Below are positions 5,245 through 10,936 of a stretch of DNA of 10,936 nt, in pieces; the stretch's first letter is position 1, and each line of letters opens with the position of its first letter. Position numbers and translations under genes: made by a program. Source of the stretch: Acetobacteraceae bacterium (GTDB lineage Bacteria; Pseudomonadota; Alphaproteobacteria; Acetobacterales; Acetobacteraceae); the NCBI GenBank assembly GCA_030044345.1, contig JASHVY010000045.1, positions 1-10,936 on the forward strand. Reading direction: 5' to 3'. Below the pieces are notes generated by a model. The model had not been told where the DNA came from, did no database searches, and saw only the letters and a list, made by a program, of their open reading frames with translations.

Positions 5245-5773
5245 AGAGCGGGAGGCGTTCGCTTGCGCTCACCCATCCCGCTCTCGTCATTTGTTTTCCC
5301 GCGTGATTCAGACCTCCGGTGTTCCCACCTCCGGTCATCACGCTCTCGAGCGGGAAGCGTTCGCTTGCGCTCACGTATCCCACTCTCGTCGTTTGTTTTC
5401 TCGCGTGATTCAGACCTCCGGTGTTCCCACCTCCGGTCATCACGCTCTCGAGCGGGAGGCGTTCGCTTGCGCTCACCCATCCCGCTCTCGCCATTTGTTT
5501 TCCCGCGTGATTCAGACCTCCGGTGTTCCCACCTCCGGTCATCACGCTCTCGAGCGGGAAGGGGTCGCTCGCGCTCACCCATCCCGCTCTCGTCATTTGT
5601 TTTCCCGCGTGATTCAGACCTCCGGTGTTCCCACCTCCGGTCATCACGCTCTGAAGAAAAAGAAGCAAAAAGACTTTTCTCCGTTTTCCGGACCAGGCTC
5701 TTCTATAGACTCCGAATGAAAGGATGAAAGTTCTTTGGTTCTTTCTTTCAAGAAAGAACAGGCTTCGCTTCAT
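5243..5773 (-). CDS. Doubtful repeat-protein frame coupled to the E1 gene
   Basis: On the minus strand an ATG at 5773-5771 overlaps the stop of the E1-like gene as ATGA and opens a 176-codon frame. It starts MKRSLFFLERKNQRTF, has a short hydrophobic and basic leader, then four 34-residue repeats from the array, and ends just past unit 1 at 5243. The same ATGA coupling joins two genuine gene pairs in this window, which makes it worth recording. Against it: the leader is made of AT-rich low-complexity DNA including a perfect palindrome, and of the 11 substitutions among repeat units only one is synonymous in this frame, spread evenly over codon positions (4, 4, 3). I think it is more likely non-coding. 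Confidence 0.15.
   Translation of the reverse strand: MKRSLFFLERKNQRTFILSFGVYRRAWSGKRRKVFLLLFLQSVMTGGGNTGGLNHAGKQMTRAGWVSASDPFPLESVMTGGGNTGGLNHAGKQMARAGWVSASERLPLESVMTGGGNTGGLNHARKQTTRVGYVSASERFPLESVMTGGGNTGGLNHAGKQMTRAGWVSASERLPL
5246..5652 (+). repeat. Four tandem 102-bp repeats
   Basis: The units start at 5246, 5348, 5450 and 5552, exactly 102 bp apart, and the last ends at 5652. Relative to unit 1 I count 6 substitutions in unit 2, 1 in unit 3 and 4 in unit 4, with no indels. Each unit has an 8-bp inverted repeat GAGCGGGA / TCCCGCTC (5246-5253 and 5276-5283 in unit 1) and a 7-bp inverted repeat GCGTGAT / ATCACGC (5301-5307 and 5337-5343), which encloses two copies of ACCTCCGGT. The last 46 bases (5301-5346 and equivalents) are identical in all units. 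Junctions carry CTCGAG. On the minus strand the units read as 34-residue peptides starting MTGGGNTGGLNHAGKQ, but the substitution pattern does not look protein-coding. A diverged inverted copy lies at 2334-2400. No spacer variety is present, so this is not a CRISPR. Confidence 0.95.
5655..5666 (-). repeat. Right arm of 12-bp inverted repeat flanking the array
   Basis: AGAAAAAGAAGC is the exact reverse complement of 5233-5244. Read on the minus strand, it puts the same GCTTCTTTTTCT tract in front of the array for transcripts leaving the E1-like gene, so both convergent transcripts meet the same T-rich sequence before entering the repeats. Confidence 0.7.
5738..5759 (-). terminator. Perfect AT-rich palindrome after the E1 gene
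   Basis: The arms GTTCTTTCT and AGAAAGAAC pair perfectly around a 4-base loop TTCA (or 10 bp around a 2-base centre). The structure begins 10 bases downstream of the minus-strand stop at 5770, the right place for an intrinsic terminator of the nnr-MCD-E1 operon. The downstream tract on the minus strand (CAAAGAACTTTC) is only moderately U-rich, so strength is uncertain. Confidence 0.5.
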
Positions 5774-8166
5774 TCCGCCCGGCAGCGCTCCAGCAGCGCC
5801 TGGGCGCAGGCATCGAGGATCGCATCCGCATCGATGCCGTATTCGCGATAGAGATCGGGGATATCGCCGCTCTGGCCGAAATGATCGACGCCGAGCGGAA
5901 CGATCAGTTGCCCGCGCACGGCGCCGAGCCAGGAATGGGCGGCGGGATGGCCGTCGAGCACGGAGACGAGGGCCGCGCCCGGCGCAAGCGGCGCAAGCAC
6001 GCGCTCGATATGCGAAAGCGCATCGTGATCGCCGGCGCGGCGCGCGCGCCGCGCGGCGAGCCAGCCCGCATGCAGCCGGTCCGGACTGGTAAGGGCGAGC
6101 AGCCCCGCGCCCGGCTCGTCCTCGCGCAGAAGCTCGAAGGCGGAAGCGGCCTCGGGCGCGAGCGGCCCCTGATAGGCGATGGCGATGCGCGCGCCTTCCG
6201 CGGGGGGAACGACCCAGTGCGCCCCGGCGATCACCGCGGCCGCGTCCAGCGCGCGCGAAGGCTGGGGAATCTGCCGGGTCGAAAGCCGAAGCCACACCGC
6301 CGATCCATCCGGACGCTGCATATGCTCGAGGGCGTGACGGAAGAGGATCGCAAGCTCGTCCACATGCGCGGGCTCGTACGCGGCAAGCCGGTCCGCGGCC
6401 ATGCCGATCAGCGGCGTATTGATCGATTGATGCTGCCCGCCCTCGGGGGCGAGCGAGATGCCGGACGGGGTTGAGACGAGCAGGAAGCGCGCATCCTGGT
6501 AGCAGGCATAGATCAGCGCATCGAGCCCGCGATTGACGAAAGGATCATAGACCGTGCCGACCGGCAGCAGGCGCGCGCCGTAGAGCGTGTGCGAAAGACC
6601 CGCGGCGGCAAGCAGCAGGAAGAAATTCTGCTCGGCGATGCCGAGCTCGAAATGCTGGCCGCGCGGGCTCATGCCCCAGCGCTGCGCCGAGGCGAGCTTG
6701 GCGTCGCGAAACACATCGTTGCGCGTGTGGCGGTCGAAGACACCGCGACGATTGACCCAGGGCCCGAGATTGGTCGAGACGGTGACATCGGGGCTGGTCG
6801 TCAGGATGCGCTCGGCGAGCTTCCCAAGCGCGCCCTCGCCGCGGCCGATCTCGGCCAGAATCTCCCCGAAGCCCGCCTGGGTCGAGCTTTTCTTCCCCGC
6901 GCCGCGCGGCGCGGGCAGCGCGGCCGGAACGGGAATCACCGGGGCCGAAAGCGCGCGTCCCTCGGGCGCGAGCGGGCGGGCAAAGGGGACGGAGGCGATG
7001 AAGCGGCGAAGCTCGGCCTCGGAAATGGAGAGCCCTTCGGCAAGATCCCATTCATGGCCGGGCCGGATCTGCATGCTGGCGCGGAAGCTCTCCATCTGCT
7101 CCGGCGTCATCAGCCCGGCATGGTTGTCCTTGTGGCCGGCGAAGGGCAGGCCCATGCCCTTGATCGTGTAGGCGATGAAGCAGGTGGGCTGATCGCCTCC
7201 GGCGGCGGCCGCATCGAGCGTGTCGATGATGAAGCCGAGATCATGGCCGCCGAGATTGGTCATCAGCTCGGCAAGCTCGGAATCGGCGAGCGGATCGATG
7301 ATCGCGCGGAGATCGCGGTCCCGCCCGAGATCGGCGAGCAGGGCCGAGCGCCAGGCCGCTCCGCCCTGGAAGGTGAGCGCCGAGTAAAGACTGTTCGGGC
7401 AGTCATCGATCCAGCGTCGCAGGGCTTCGCCACCGGCGCGGGCGAAAGCGGCGGTGAGAAGATGGCCGTATTTCAGGGTGACGACATTCCACCCCATGTC
7501 GCGGAACAGCCCCTCGATCCGGCCGAAGAGCCGGTCCGGCACCACGGAATCGAGGCTCTGGCGGTTGTAATCGATGATCCACCAGACATTGCGGACATCG
7601 TGCTTCCAGCCTTCGAGCAGCGCCTCGTAGATATTGCCTTCATCGAGCTCGGCATCGCCGGCAAGCGCGATCGCGCGGCCGGGCGGGATATCGTCCCGCG
7701 CCAACCCATGGCGATGGACGTAATCCTGCATCAGCGCGGCGAAGCTCGTCATCGCCACACCGAGACCGACCGAGCCGGTCGAGAAATCCACCTCCGCGCC
7801 GTCGCGCGTGCGGCTCGGATAGGATTGCGCCCCGCCAAGGGCGCGCAGCCGCTCGAGCGGCGCCCGGCCCTCCCGGCCGAAGAGACAATTGACCGCATGG
7901 AAGACCGGCCCCGCATGCGGCTTCACCGCCACCCGGTCCTCGGGGTTGAGCGCCGCGAAATAGAGCGCGGTCATGATCGAGATGACCGAGGCGGAGGAGG
8001 CCTGATGCCCGCCGACCTTGAGCCCGTCACGATTGGGCCGGACATGATTGGCGTTGTGGATCGCCCAGGTCGAGAGCCAGAGAAGCTTGCGCTCGATCTC
8101 CTTGAGATAGGCGAGCCGCCGCGCGCCCGTCGGGTCCTCGGCGATCGCGATGCCCGGTATGTTCAT
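5770..8166 (-). CDS. TPP-dependent E1 / transketolase-like enzyme
   Basis: The product has 798 aa and resembles the homodimeric AceE-type pyruvate dehydrogenase E1 and transketolase superfamily. The N-terminal half binds the TPP pyrophosphate: GGHQASSAS (52-60), FSTGSVGLGVAMTSFA (128-143) and the TPP motif GDAELDEG (170-177) ending at N201 (IIDYN). AYTIKGMGLPFAGHKDNHAG (332-351) matches the AceE-type TIKG loop. In the middle domain ELGIAEQNF has the catalytic glutamate at E512, and EGGQHQSI (575-582) corresponds to the AceE EGLQHEDG region. The end DHFGQSGDIPDLYREYGID matches the GFGRSD...HF-D signature of AceE. AceE is about 890 aa, so this is a shorter relative. The reaction is probably decarboxylation of a 2-oxo acid, but no E2 or E3 gene is in the window, so acetyl transfer to lipoyl-E2 is unproven and transketolase chemistry remains possible. 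It starts 20 bp after the MCD stop with only a weak GAG ribosome site, suggesting co-transcription and perhaps coupling. Confidence 0.9.
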   Translation of the reverse strand: MNIPGIAIAEDPTGARRLAYLKEIERKLLWLSTWAIHNANHVRPNRDGLKVGGHQASSASVISIMTALYFAALNPEDRVAVKPHAGPVFHAVNCLFGREGRAPLERLRALGGAQSYPSRTRDGAEVDFSTGSVGLGVAMTSFAALMQDYVHRHGLARDDIPPGRAIALAGDAELDEGNIYEALLEGWKHDVRNVWWIIDYNRQSLDSVVPDRLFGRIEGLFRDMGWNVVTLKYGHLLTAAFARAGGEALRRWIDDCPNSLYSALTFQGGAAWRSALLADLGRDRDLRAIIDPLADSELAELMTNLGGHDLGFIIDTLDAAAAGGDQPTCFIAYTIKGMGLPFAGHKDNHAGLMTPEQMESFRASMQIRPGHEWDLAEGLSISEAELRRFIASVPFARPLAPEGRALSAPVIPVPAALPAPRGAGKKSSTQAGFGEILAEIGRGEGALGKLAERILTTSPDVTVSTNLGPWVNRRGVFDRHTRNDVFRDAKLASAQRWGMSPRGQHFELGIAEQNFFLLLAAAGLSHTLYGARLLPVGTVYDPFVNRGLDALIYACYQDARFLLVSTPSGISLAPEGGQHQSINTPLIGMAADRLAAYEPAHVDELAILFRHALEHMQRPDGSAVWLRLSTRQIPQPSRALDAAAVIAGAHWVVPPAEGARIAIAYQGPLAPEAASAFELLREDEPGAGLLALTSPDRLHAGWLAARRARRAGDHDALSHIERVLAPLAPGAALVSVLDGHPAAHSWLGAVRGQLIVPLGVDHFGQSGDIPDLYREYGIDADAILDACAQALLERCRAE

Positions 8167-8186
8167 GGCTCAATATTATTCATGGT

Positions 8187-9623
8187 TCAGCTCCAGCCGC
8201 GCAGCAGCTTGCGCACGCCGGTCGAGGCATTGCGCTTGCCGTTGCCGACATAATCCTCGTGCCATTCCTCGATGCGGTCGGGGTCGTAGAGATAATTCAC
8301 CATCAGCGTGCCGCCCTCCTTGACCCCGCGCTCGGACACATCCGCCAGCATGCTGATCCGTTCCAGCCTCGCACCATTCGCCAGATGGAAGTGTGCGACG
8401 GGATCGAGCGCGCGCGCGCCGTTCGATTCGACCAGAAGATAGCGCGCGCAGAGCCGGCGCAACACGGGCTCCGCCGCCTGCTGCATCGCCGGGTCGCGCC
8501 ACCAGCCGCGACGGGAGAGGATGGAGAGCAGCGCCGCCGCGCCGGTTTCCGCCGCCGGCCGATCCGCGGGCGCCGCGGTGCGCAGGCTCGCCGCCTCCTC
8601 CACCGAGAAGAGCCCCTCCTTCTCCTCCGCGAGAAGCTCGGCAAGCCAGCGCCGGAAGCCGGGCACCGGCGAGAGGGTGGCGAAGGTGCGAAGATTGCGG
8701 AACTCGTGCGTCAGCTCCTCGACGACGCGCTTGATGAGGAAATTGCCGAAGCTGATCCCCGAGAGGCCGCGCTGGCAATTGCTGATGGAATAGAAGATCG
8801 CGGTATCGGCGGTATGCGGATCAAGGAGCGGCGCCTTCTCGTCGAGCAGCTTCTGGACGGAATCCGCGAGCCCCTGCACCAGCGCGACCTCGACGAAGAT
8901 CAGCGGCTCGTCGGGCATGCGCGGGTGAAAGAAGGCATAGCAGCGGCGATCGGAATCGAGCCGGTTCTTGAGATCACGCCAGGAGCGGATGGAATGCACC
9001 GCCTCGTAGCCGACCAGCCGCTCGAGCAACGAAGCCGGGCTCGACCAGTCGATGCGCCGCAATTCGAGAAAGCCGATATCGAACCAGCTCGCGAGCAGGC
9101 CATGAAGATCGGATTCGAGCGCAGCGAGCAGGGTCGAGCCGCCATTCGCTTCCCGCCTGTTCGCTTCCCTGAGCGTCGCGCGCAGATCGACCAGGAACTT
9201 CACCCCGTTCGGGATGGAGGTGAACTGGCGAAGAAGCTTCTGGCGCGGCGGCTCGAGCACGCGGCGCAGCGCCGCCGTTGCGCCCGCGCGCGTGGCGGGA
9301 TCTTCGGCCTCCTGAAATGCCTGATAGGCGCTCGCCACCGCCTCGGGATCGGAATCGAAGCTCGCCAGCGTCTCGAGGAAGGATTTCTGCCCGGCAACAT
9401 CAAGCCCGAGATAGGTCCGGGCGAGCCGCGCGGCGCGGTTGCGCGCGCTGATCTCGCCGCCGCGGCCATCGAGGCAGGCGCGGATCTGCGCCTCGATCGA
9501 TTCCTCGCCCTCGCCGTTCGGGCTTGCGGCAAAGTCGCGCCAGACGCTCGCCAGCCGCCGCCGCGCCCAGTCGAACAGGCCGGCCGGCGCCGCCGGCTCG
9601 TTCATCAGGCTTTGCTTCGCCAT
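8187..9623 (-). CDS. Malonyl-CoA decarboxylase
   Basis: The product has 478 aa, close to the usual length of bacterial and mitochondrial enzymes. It converts malonyl-CoA to acetyl-CoA and CO2 without ATP, in the cytosol. The N-terminal helical domain covers about residues 15-180, and the GNAT-like catalytic domain follows. Family blocks seen are CYAFFHPRMPDEPLIFVEVA (228-247), FYSISNCQRGLSGISFGNFL (277-296), FATLSPVPGFRRWL (314-327) with the serine S318 that aligns by motif with the known active-site Ser, and HFHLANGARLERISMLADVS (411-430) with the catalytic His at 413. The end NYLYDPDRIEEWHEDY is also typical. No peroxisomal-type SKL tail is present. A ribosome site AGGGAT lies 3 bases before the ATG. 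Upstream, 84 bp away on the same strand, is nnr; downstream, after 20 bp, is the E1-like gene. A malonyl-CoA synthetase (matB) is not in the window. Confidence 0.95.
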   Translation of the reverse strand: MAKQSLMNEPAAPAGLFDWARRRLASVWRDFAASPNGEGEESIEAQIRACLDGRGGEISARNRAARLARTYLGLDVAGQKSFLETLASFDSDPEAVASAYQAFQEAEDPATRAGATAALRRVLEPPRQKLLRQFTSIPNGVKFLVDLRATLREANRREANGGSTLLAALESDLHGLLASWFDIGFLELRRIDWSSPASLLERLVGYEAVHSIRSWRDLKNRLDSDRRCYAFFHPRMPDEPLIFVEVALVQGLADSVQKLLDEKAPLLDPHTADTAIFYSISNCQRGLSGISFGNFLIKRVVEELTHEFRNLRTFATLSPVPGFRRWLAELLAEEKEGLFSVEEAASLRTAAPADRPAAETGAAALLSILSRRGWWRDPAMQQAAEPVLRRLCARYLLVESNGARALDPVAHFHLANGARLERISMLADVSERGVKEGGTLMVNYLYDPDRIEEWHEDYVGNGKRNASTGVRKLLRGWS

Positions 9624-9626
9624 CGG

Positions 9627-9632
9627 ATCCCT
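9627..9632 (-). promoter_or_regulatory. Ribosome binding site of the MCD gene
   Basis: AGGGAT on the minus strand lies just before the ATG at 9623-9621 and supports that start over later in-frame ATGs such as Met7. The 84-bp gap 9624-9707 has no clear hairpin or consensus promoter, so read-through from nnr is the simplest view. Confidence 0.45.
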
Positions 9633-9707
9633 ATCTCAATCCCCGACATAGTCTAACGCATCGGCGCCGGTCGCTCACGGGTCATTGCACGATATTTCTG
9701 CGTAGCC

Positions 9708-10936
9708 TCATGACCGCGCCCGCATGGCCGCGATCACCCGCGGCAGCGCCTCCGGCAGATCCTCGGCGATCAGTCCGGGCCCGGCGGCCTCGGCGGCCGC
9801 GCCATGCAGGAAGACACCGGCGGAAGCAGCCTCCCGGGCGGAGAGCCCCTGGGCAAGGAGGCCGGCGATCATTCCCGCCAGGACATCGCCGGTGCCGGCC
9901 GTGGCGAGGTCGGGCGGGGCGGAGTCATTGATCGCGGCCCAGCCATCGGGCGCCGCAATCACCGTGTCGGCGCCCTTCAGCACCACCACGGCGCCGGTGC
10001 GGCGGGCGGCTTCGCGCGCAGCCGCCAGCCGGTCGGGTCCCGGCGCTCCAAAGAGGCGTGTAAACTCTCCTTCATGCGGCGTCAGCACCGCGGCACCGCG
10101 CAAACCATCGATCGAACCGGCAAAAGCGGTGAGCGCATCCGCATCCACCACCACGTGCCGCCTGGCGGCAAGCAGTACCGGGAGTGCTGTTCGGGCCGCA
10201 TCCACCCCGAGGCCAGGCCCGCAGACGAAGACTTGCCGCCGCGCATCCTGGAGCAGCTCGGCGAGCGATGCCTCGCTCACGATCACGCCCGCAGCCCCCG
10301 TGCGATAGACCGGCGCCGCGTCCTCCGGTGCGGCGATCGTCACCATCCCGGCGCCGATGCGGCGCGCGCCGGCAGCGGCAAGGCGGGCCGCGCCGGTCAT
10401 CGCCGCCCCACCGAGCACGGTGACATGGCCGCGGCTCCATTTGTGCGAATCCGAGCCGGGCACCGGCAGCCGCCAGAGAGCGGGGCCATTGGCGAACGTG
10501 CGTGGATGCACGGTTTCCAGCACCCGCGCCGGAATGCCGATCTCGGCGAGGATCACGGCTCCGCACAGAAGCCGGCCTGGCAGCAGGAGATGGCCGGGCT
10601 TGCGGCGAAAGAAGGTGACGGTCAGCGCGGCGAACGGCGCATAGCCGAGGACGGCGCCGCTCGCGCCATCGAGCCCGCTCGGCACATCGACCGCGGCCAC
10701 CAGCCGGGCTGCATGCAGGGTGTCGGCGGCCGGCCCTTCGACCGGCCGGGCGAGCCCGGCACCGAAGACGGCATCGATGACGAGCTCGGCACGTGCGGCC
10801 TCAACGGGGGAGAAATCGGCGCGCGGGCCGTGCCAGCGCCGGGCAGCCAAAGCAGCATCGGTCCCCGGCCGAGGCGTGGCGAGAAAAGCAAGCGCGACCG
10901 GCCAGCCCGCTTCGGCGAGGCGCCGGGCGGCGACGT
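9708..10936 (-). CDS. nnr: Bifunctional NAD(P)HX epimerase / dehydratase, 5' end cut
   Basis: About 408 residues are visible, and the frame runs off the right edge. Full proteins are near 480-500 aa, so roughly 80-90 N-terminal residues are missing. The visible start (VAARRLAEAGWPVALAFLA) is the middle of the YjeF-N epimerase domain, followed by the AELVIDAVFGAGLARPV and DVPSGLDGASG blocks that shape its NAD(P)HX site. The C-terminal ribokinase-like dehydratase domain shows HKWSRGHVTVLGGA, VVDADALTAF, LTPHEGEFTRLFG, LKGADTVIA and the signature NDSAPPDLATAGTGDVLAG, where the GTGD aspartate is the catalytic base. The enzyme repairs hydrated NADH and NADPH using ADP (bacterial type) in the cytosol. 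It heads the minus-strand series nnr-MCD-E1; the 84-bp gap to MCD allows but does not prove one transcript. Confidence 0.95.
   Translation of the reverse strand, partial: VAARRLAEAGWPVALAFLATPRPGTDAALAARRWHGPRADFSPVEAARAELVIDAVFGAGLARPVEGPAADTLHAARLVAAVDVPSGLDGASGAVLGYAPFAALTVTFFRRKPGHLLLPGRLLCGAVILAEIGIPARVLETVHPRTFANGPALWRLPVPGSDSHKWSRGHVTVLGGAAMTGAARLAAAGARRIGAGMVTIAAPEDAAPVYRTGAAGVIVSEASLAELLQDARRQVFVCGPGLGVDAARTALPVLLAARRHVVVDADALTAFAGSIDGLRGAAVLTPHEGEFTRLFGAPGPDRLAAAREAARRTGAVVVLKGADTVIAAPDGWAAINDSAPPDLATAGTGDVLAGMIAGLLAQGLSAREAASAGVFLHGAAAEAAGPGLIAEDLPEALPRVIAAMRARS

Larger units (their letters stand above)
5193..5769. other. Convergent intergenic region with repeat array
   Basis: This 577-bp stretch separates two convergent transcription units. 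It holds a small hairpin ACTTC-GAT-GAAGT (5205-5217), a T-rich tract, four 102-bp repeats, a mirrored T-rich tract for the opposite strand, about 70 bp of AT-rich DNA and a strong palindrome at 5738-5759. All reading frames across the array tend to stay open because 102 is a multiple of three. I see no gene here that I can support with confidence. Confidence 0.8.

Noticed and set aside
5301..5346. Anti-Shine-Dalgarno decoy RNA, because the plus strand carries CACCTCC-like motifs
   Set aside because: The match to the 16S 3' end is short (ACCTCC) and no promoter drives it. This is not strong enough to claim.
5246..5652. CRISPR array
   Set aside because: The units are contiguous 102-bp repeats with no variable spacers, and no cas genes are nearby.
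5263..5727. Plus-strand frames of 142 and 154 codons across the repeat array
   Set aside because: A 102-bp unit keeps any stop-free frame open through all copies. The translations are Ser/Arg-rich, have no ribosome site and sit in a convergent intergenic region.
5243..6295. 350-codon minus-strand frame extending into the E1-like gene
   Set aside because: Its first half is an out-of-frame shadow of the E1 coding region. Only the part after the ATGA at 5773 could be considered, and that is listed as doubtful.
6589..8253. 554-codon plus-strand frame opposite the E1-like gene
   Set aside because: It is an antisense shadow; the minus strand holds the TPP motif and family blocks across the whole length.
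8259..9656. 465-codon plus-strand frame opposite malonyl-CoA decarboxylase
   Set aside because: It is an antisense shadow in GC-rich sequence; the MCD motifs on the minus strand are unambiguous.

Overview
This is a GC-rich bacterial window with dense coding, long antisense open frames and alphaproteobacterial-type proteins: malonyl-CoA decarboxylase, a homodimeric-type 2-oxo acid dehydrogenase E1/transketolase-like enzyme, a DUF305 plus YncE-like pair, and a glycine-zipper lipoprotein. An alphaproteobacterium (Hyphomicrobiales or Acetobacteraceae-like) is the best guess. No rRNA, tRNA, CRISPR, phage or transposase gene was seen.

Left part, plus strand (1-5192). The window opens inside a secreted or periplasmic-type protein with two near-identical DUF305 domains. 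It is translationally coupled (ATGA overlap) to an exported YncE-like beta-propeller protein. An AT-rich gap of 284 bp follows, carrying a diverged single copy of a repeat that forms a four-unit array 3 kb away. Next is an unusual GntR/FCD regulator that appears to carry two winged-helix domains. Then comes a second ATGA-coupled pair: a glycine-zipper (17 kDa antigen-like) lipoprotein and an exported protein with a ClpP/crotonase-like serine hydrolase signature. Both pairs look like cell-envelope modules.

Middle (5193-5769). This is the convergent intergenic region between the plus-strand and minus-strand genes. It holds four head-to-tail 102-bp repeats flanked by a perfect 12-bp inverted repeat, with T-rich tracts facing each incoming transcript, and a strong AT-rich palindrome just after the minus-strand operon. 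Within each unit a 46-bp block is identical in all four copies, while all 11 substitutions fall in the other 56 bp. This array, with its inverted diverged relative at about 2334-2400, is the least explained structure in the window.

Right part, minus strand (5770-10936). The gene order in the direction of transcription is nnr (NAD(P)HX epimerase/dehydratase, cut by the right edge), malonyl-CoA decarboxylase, then a TPP-dependent E1/transketolase-like enzyme. The last two are 20 bp apart and very probably co-transcribed. They fit central acyl-CoA and 2-oxo acid metabolism plus nucleotide-cofactor repair, but the true substrate of the TPP enzyme cannot be read from the sequence.
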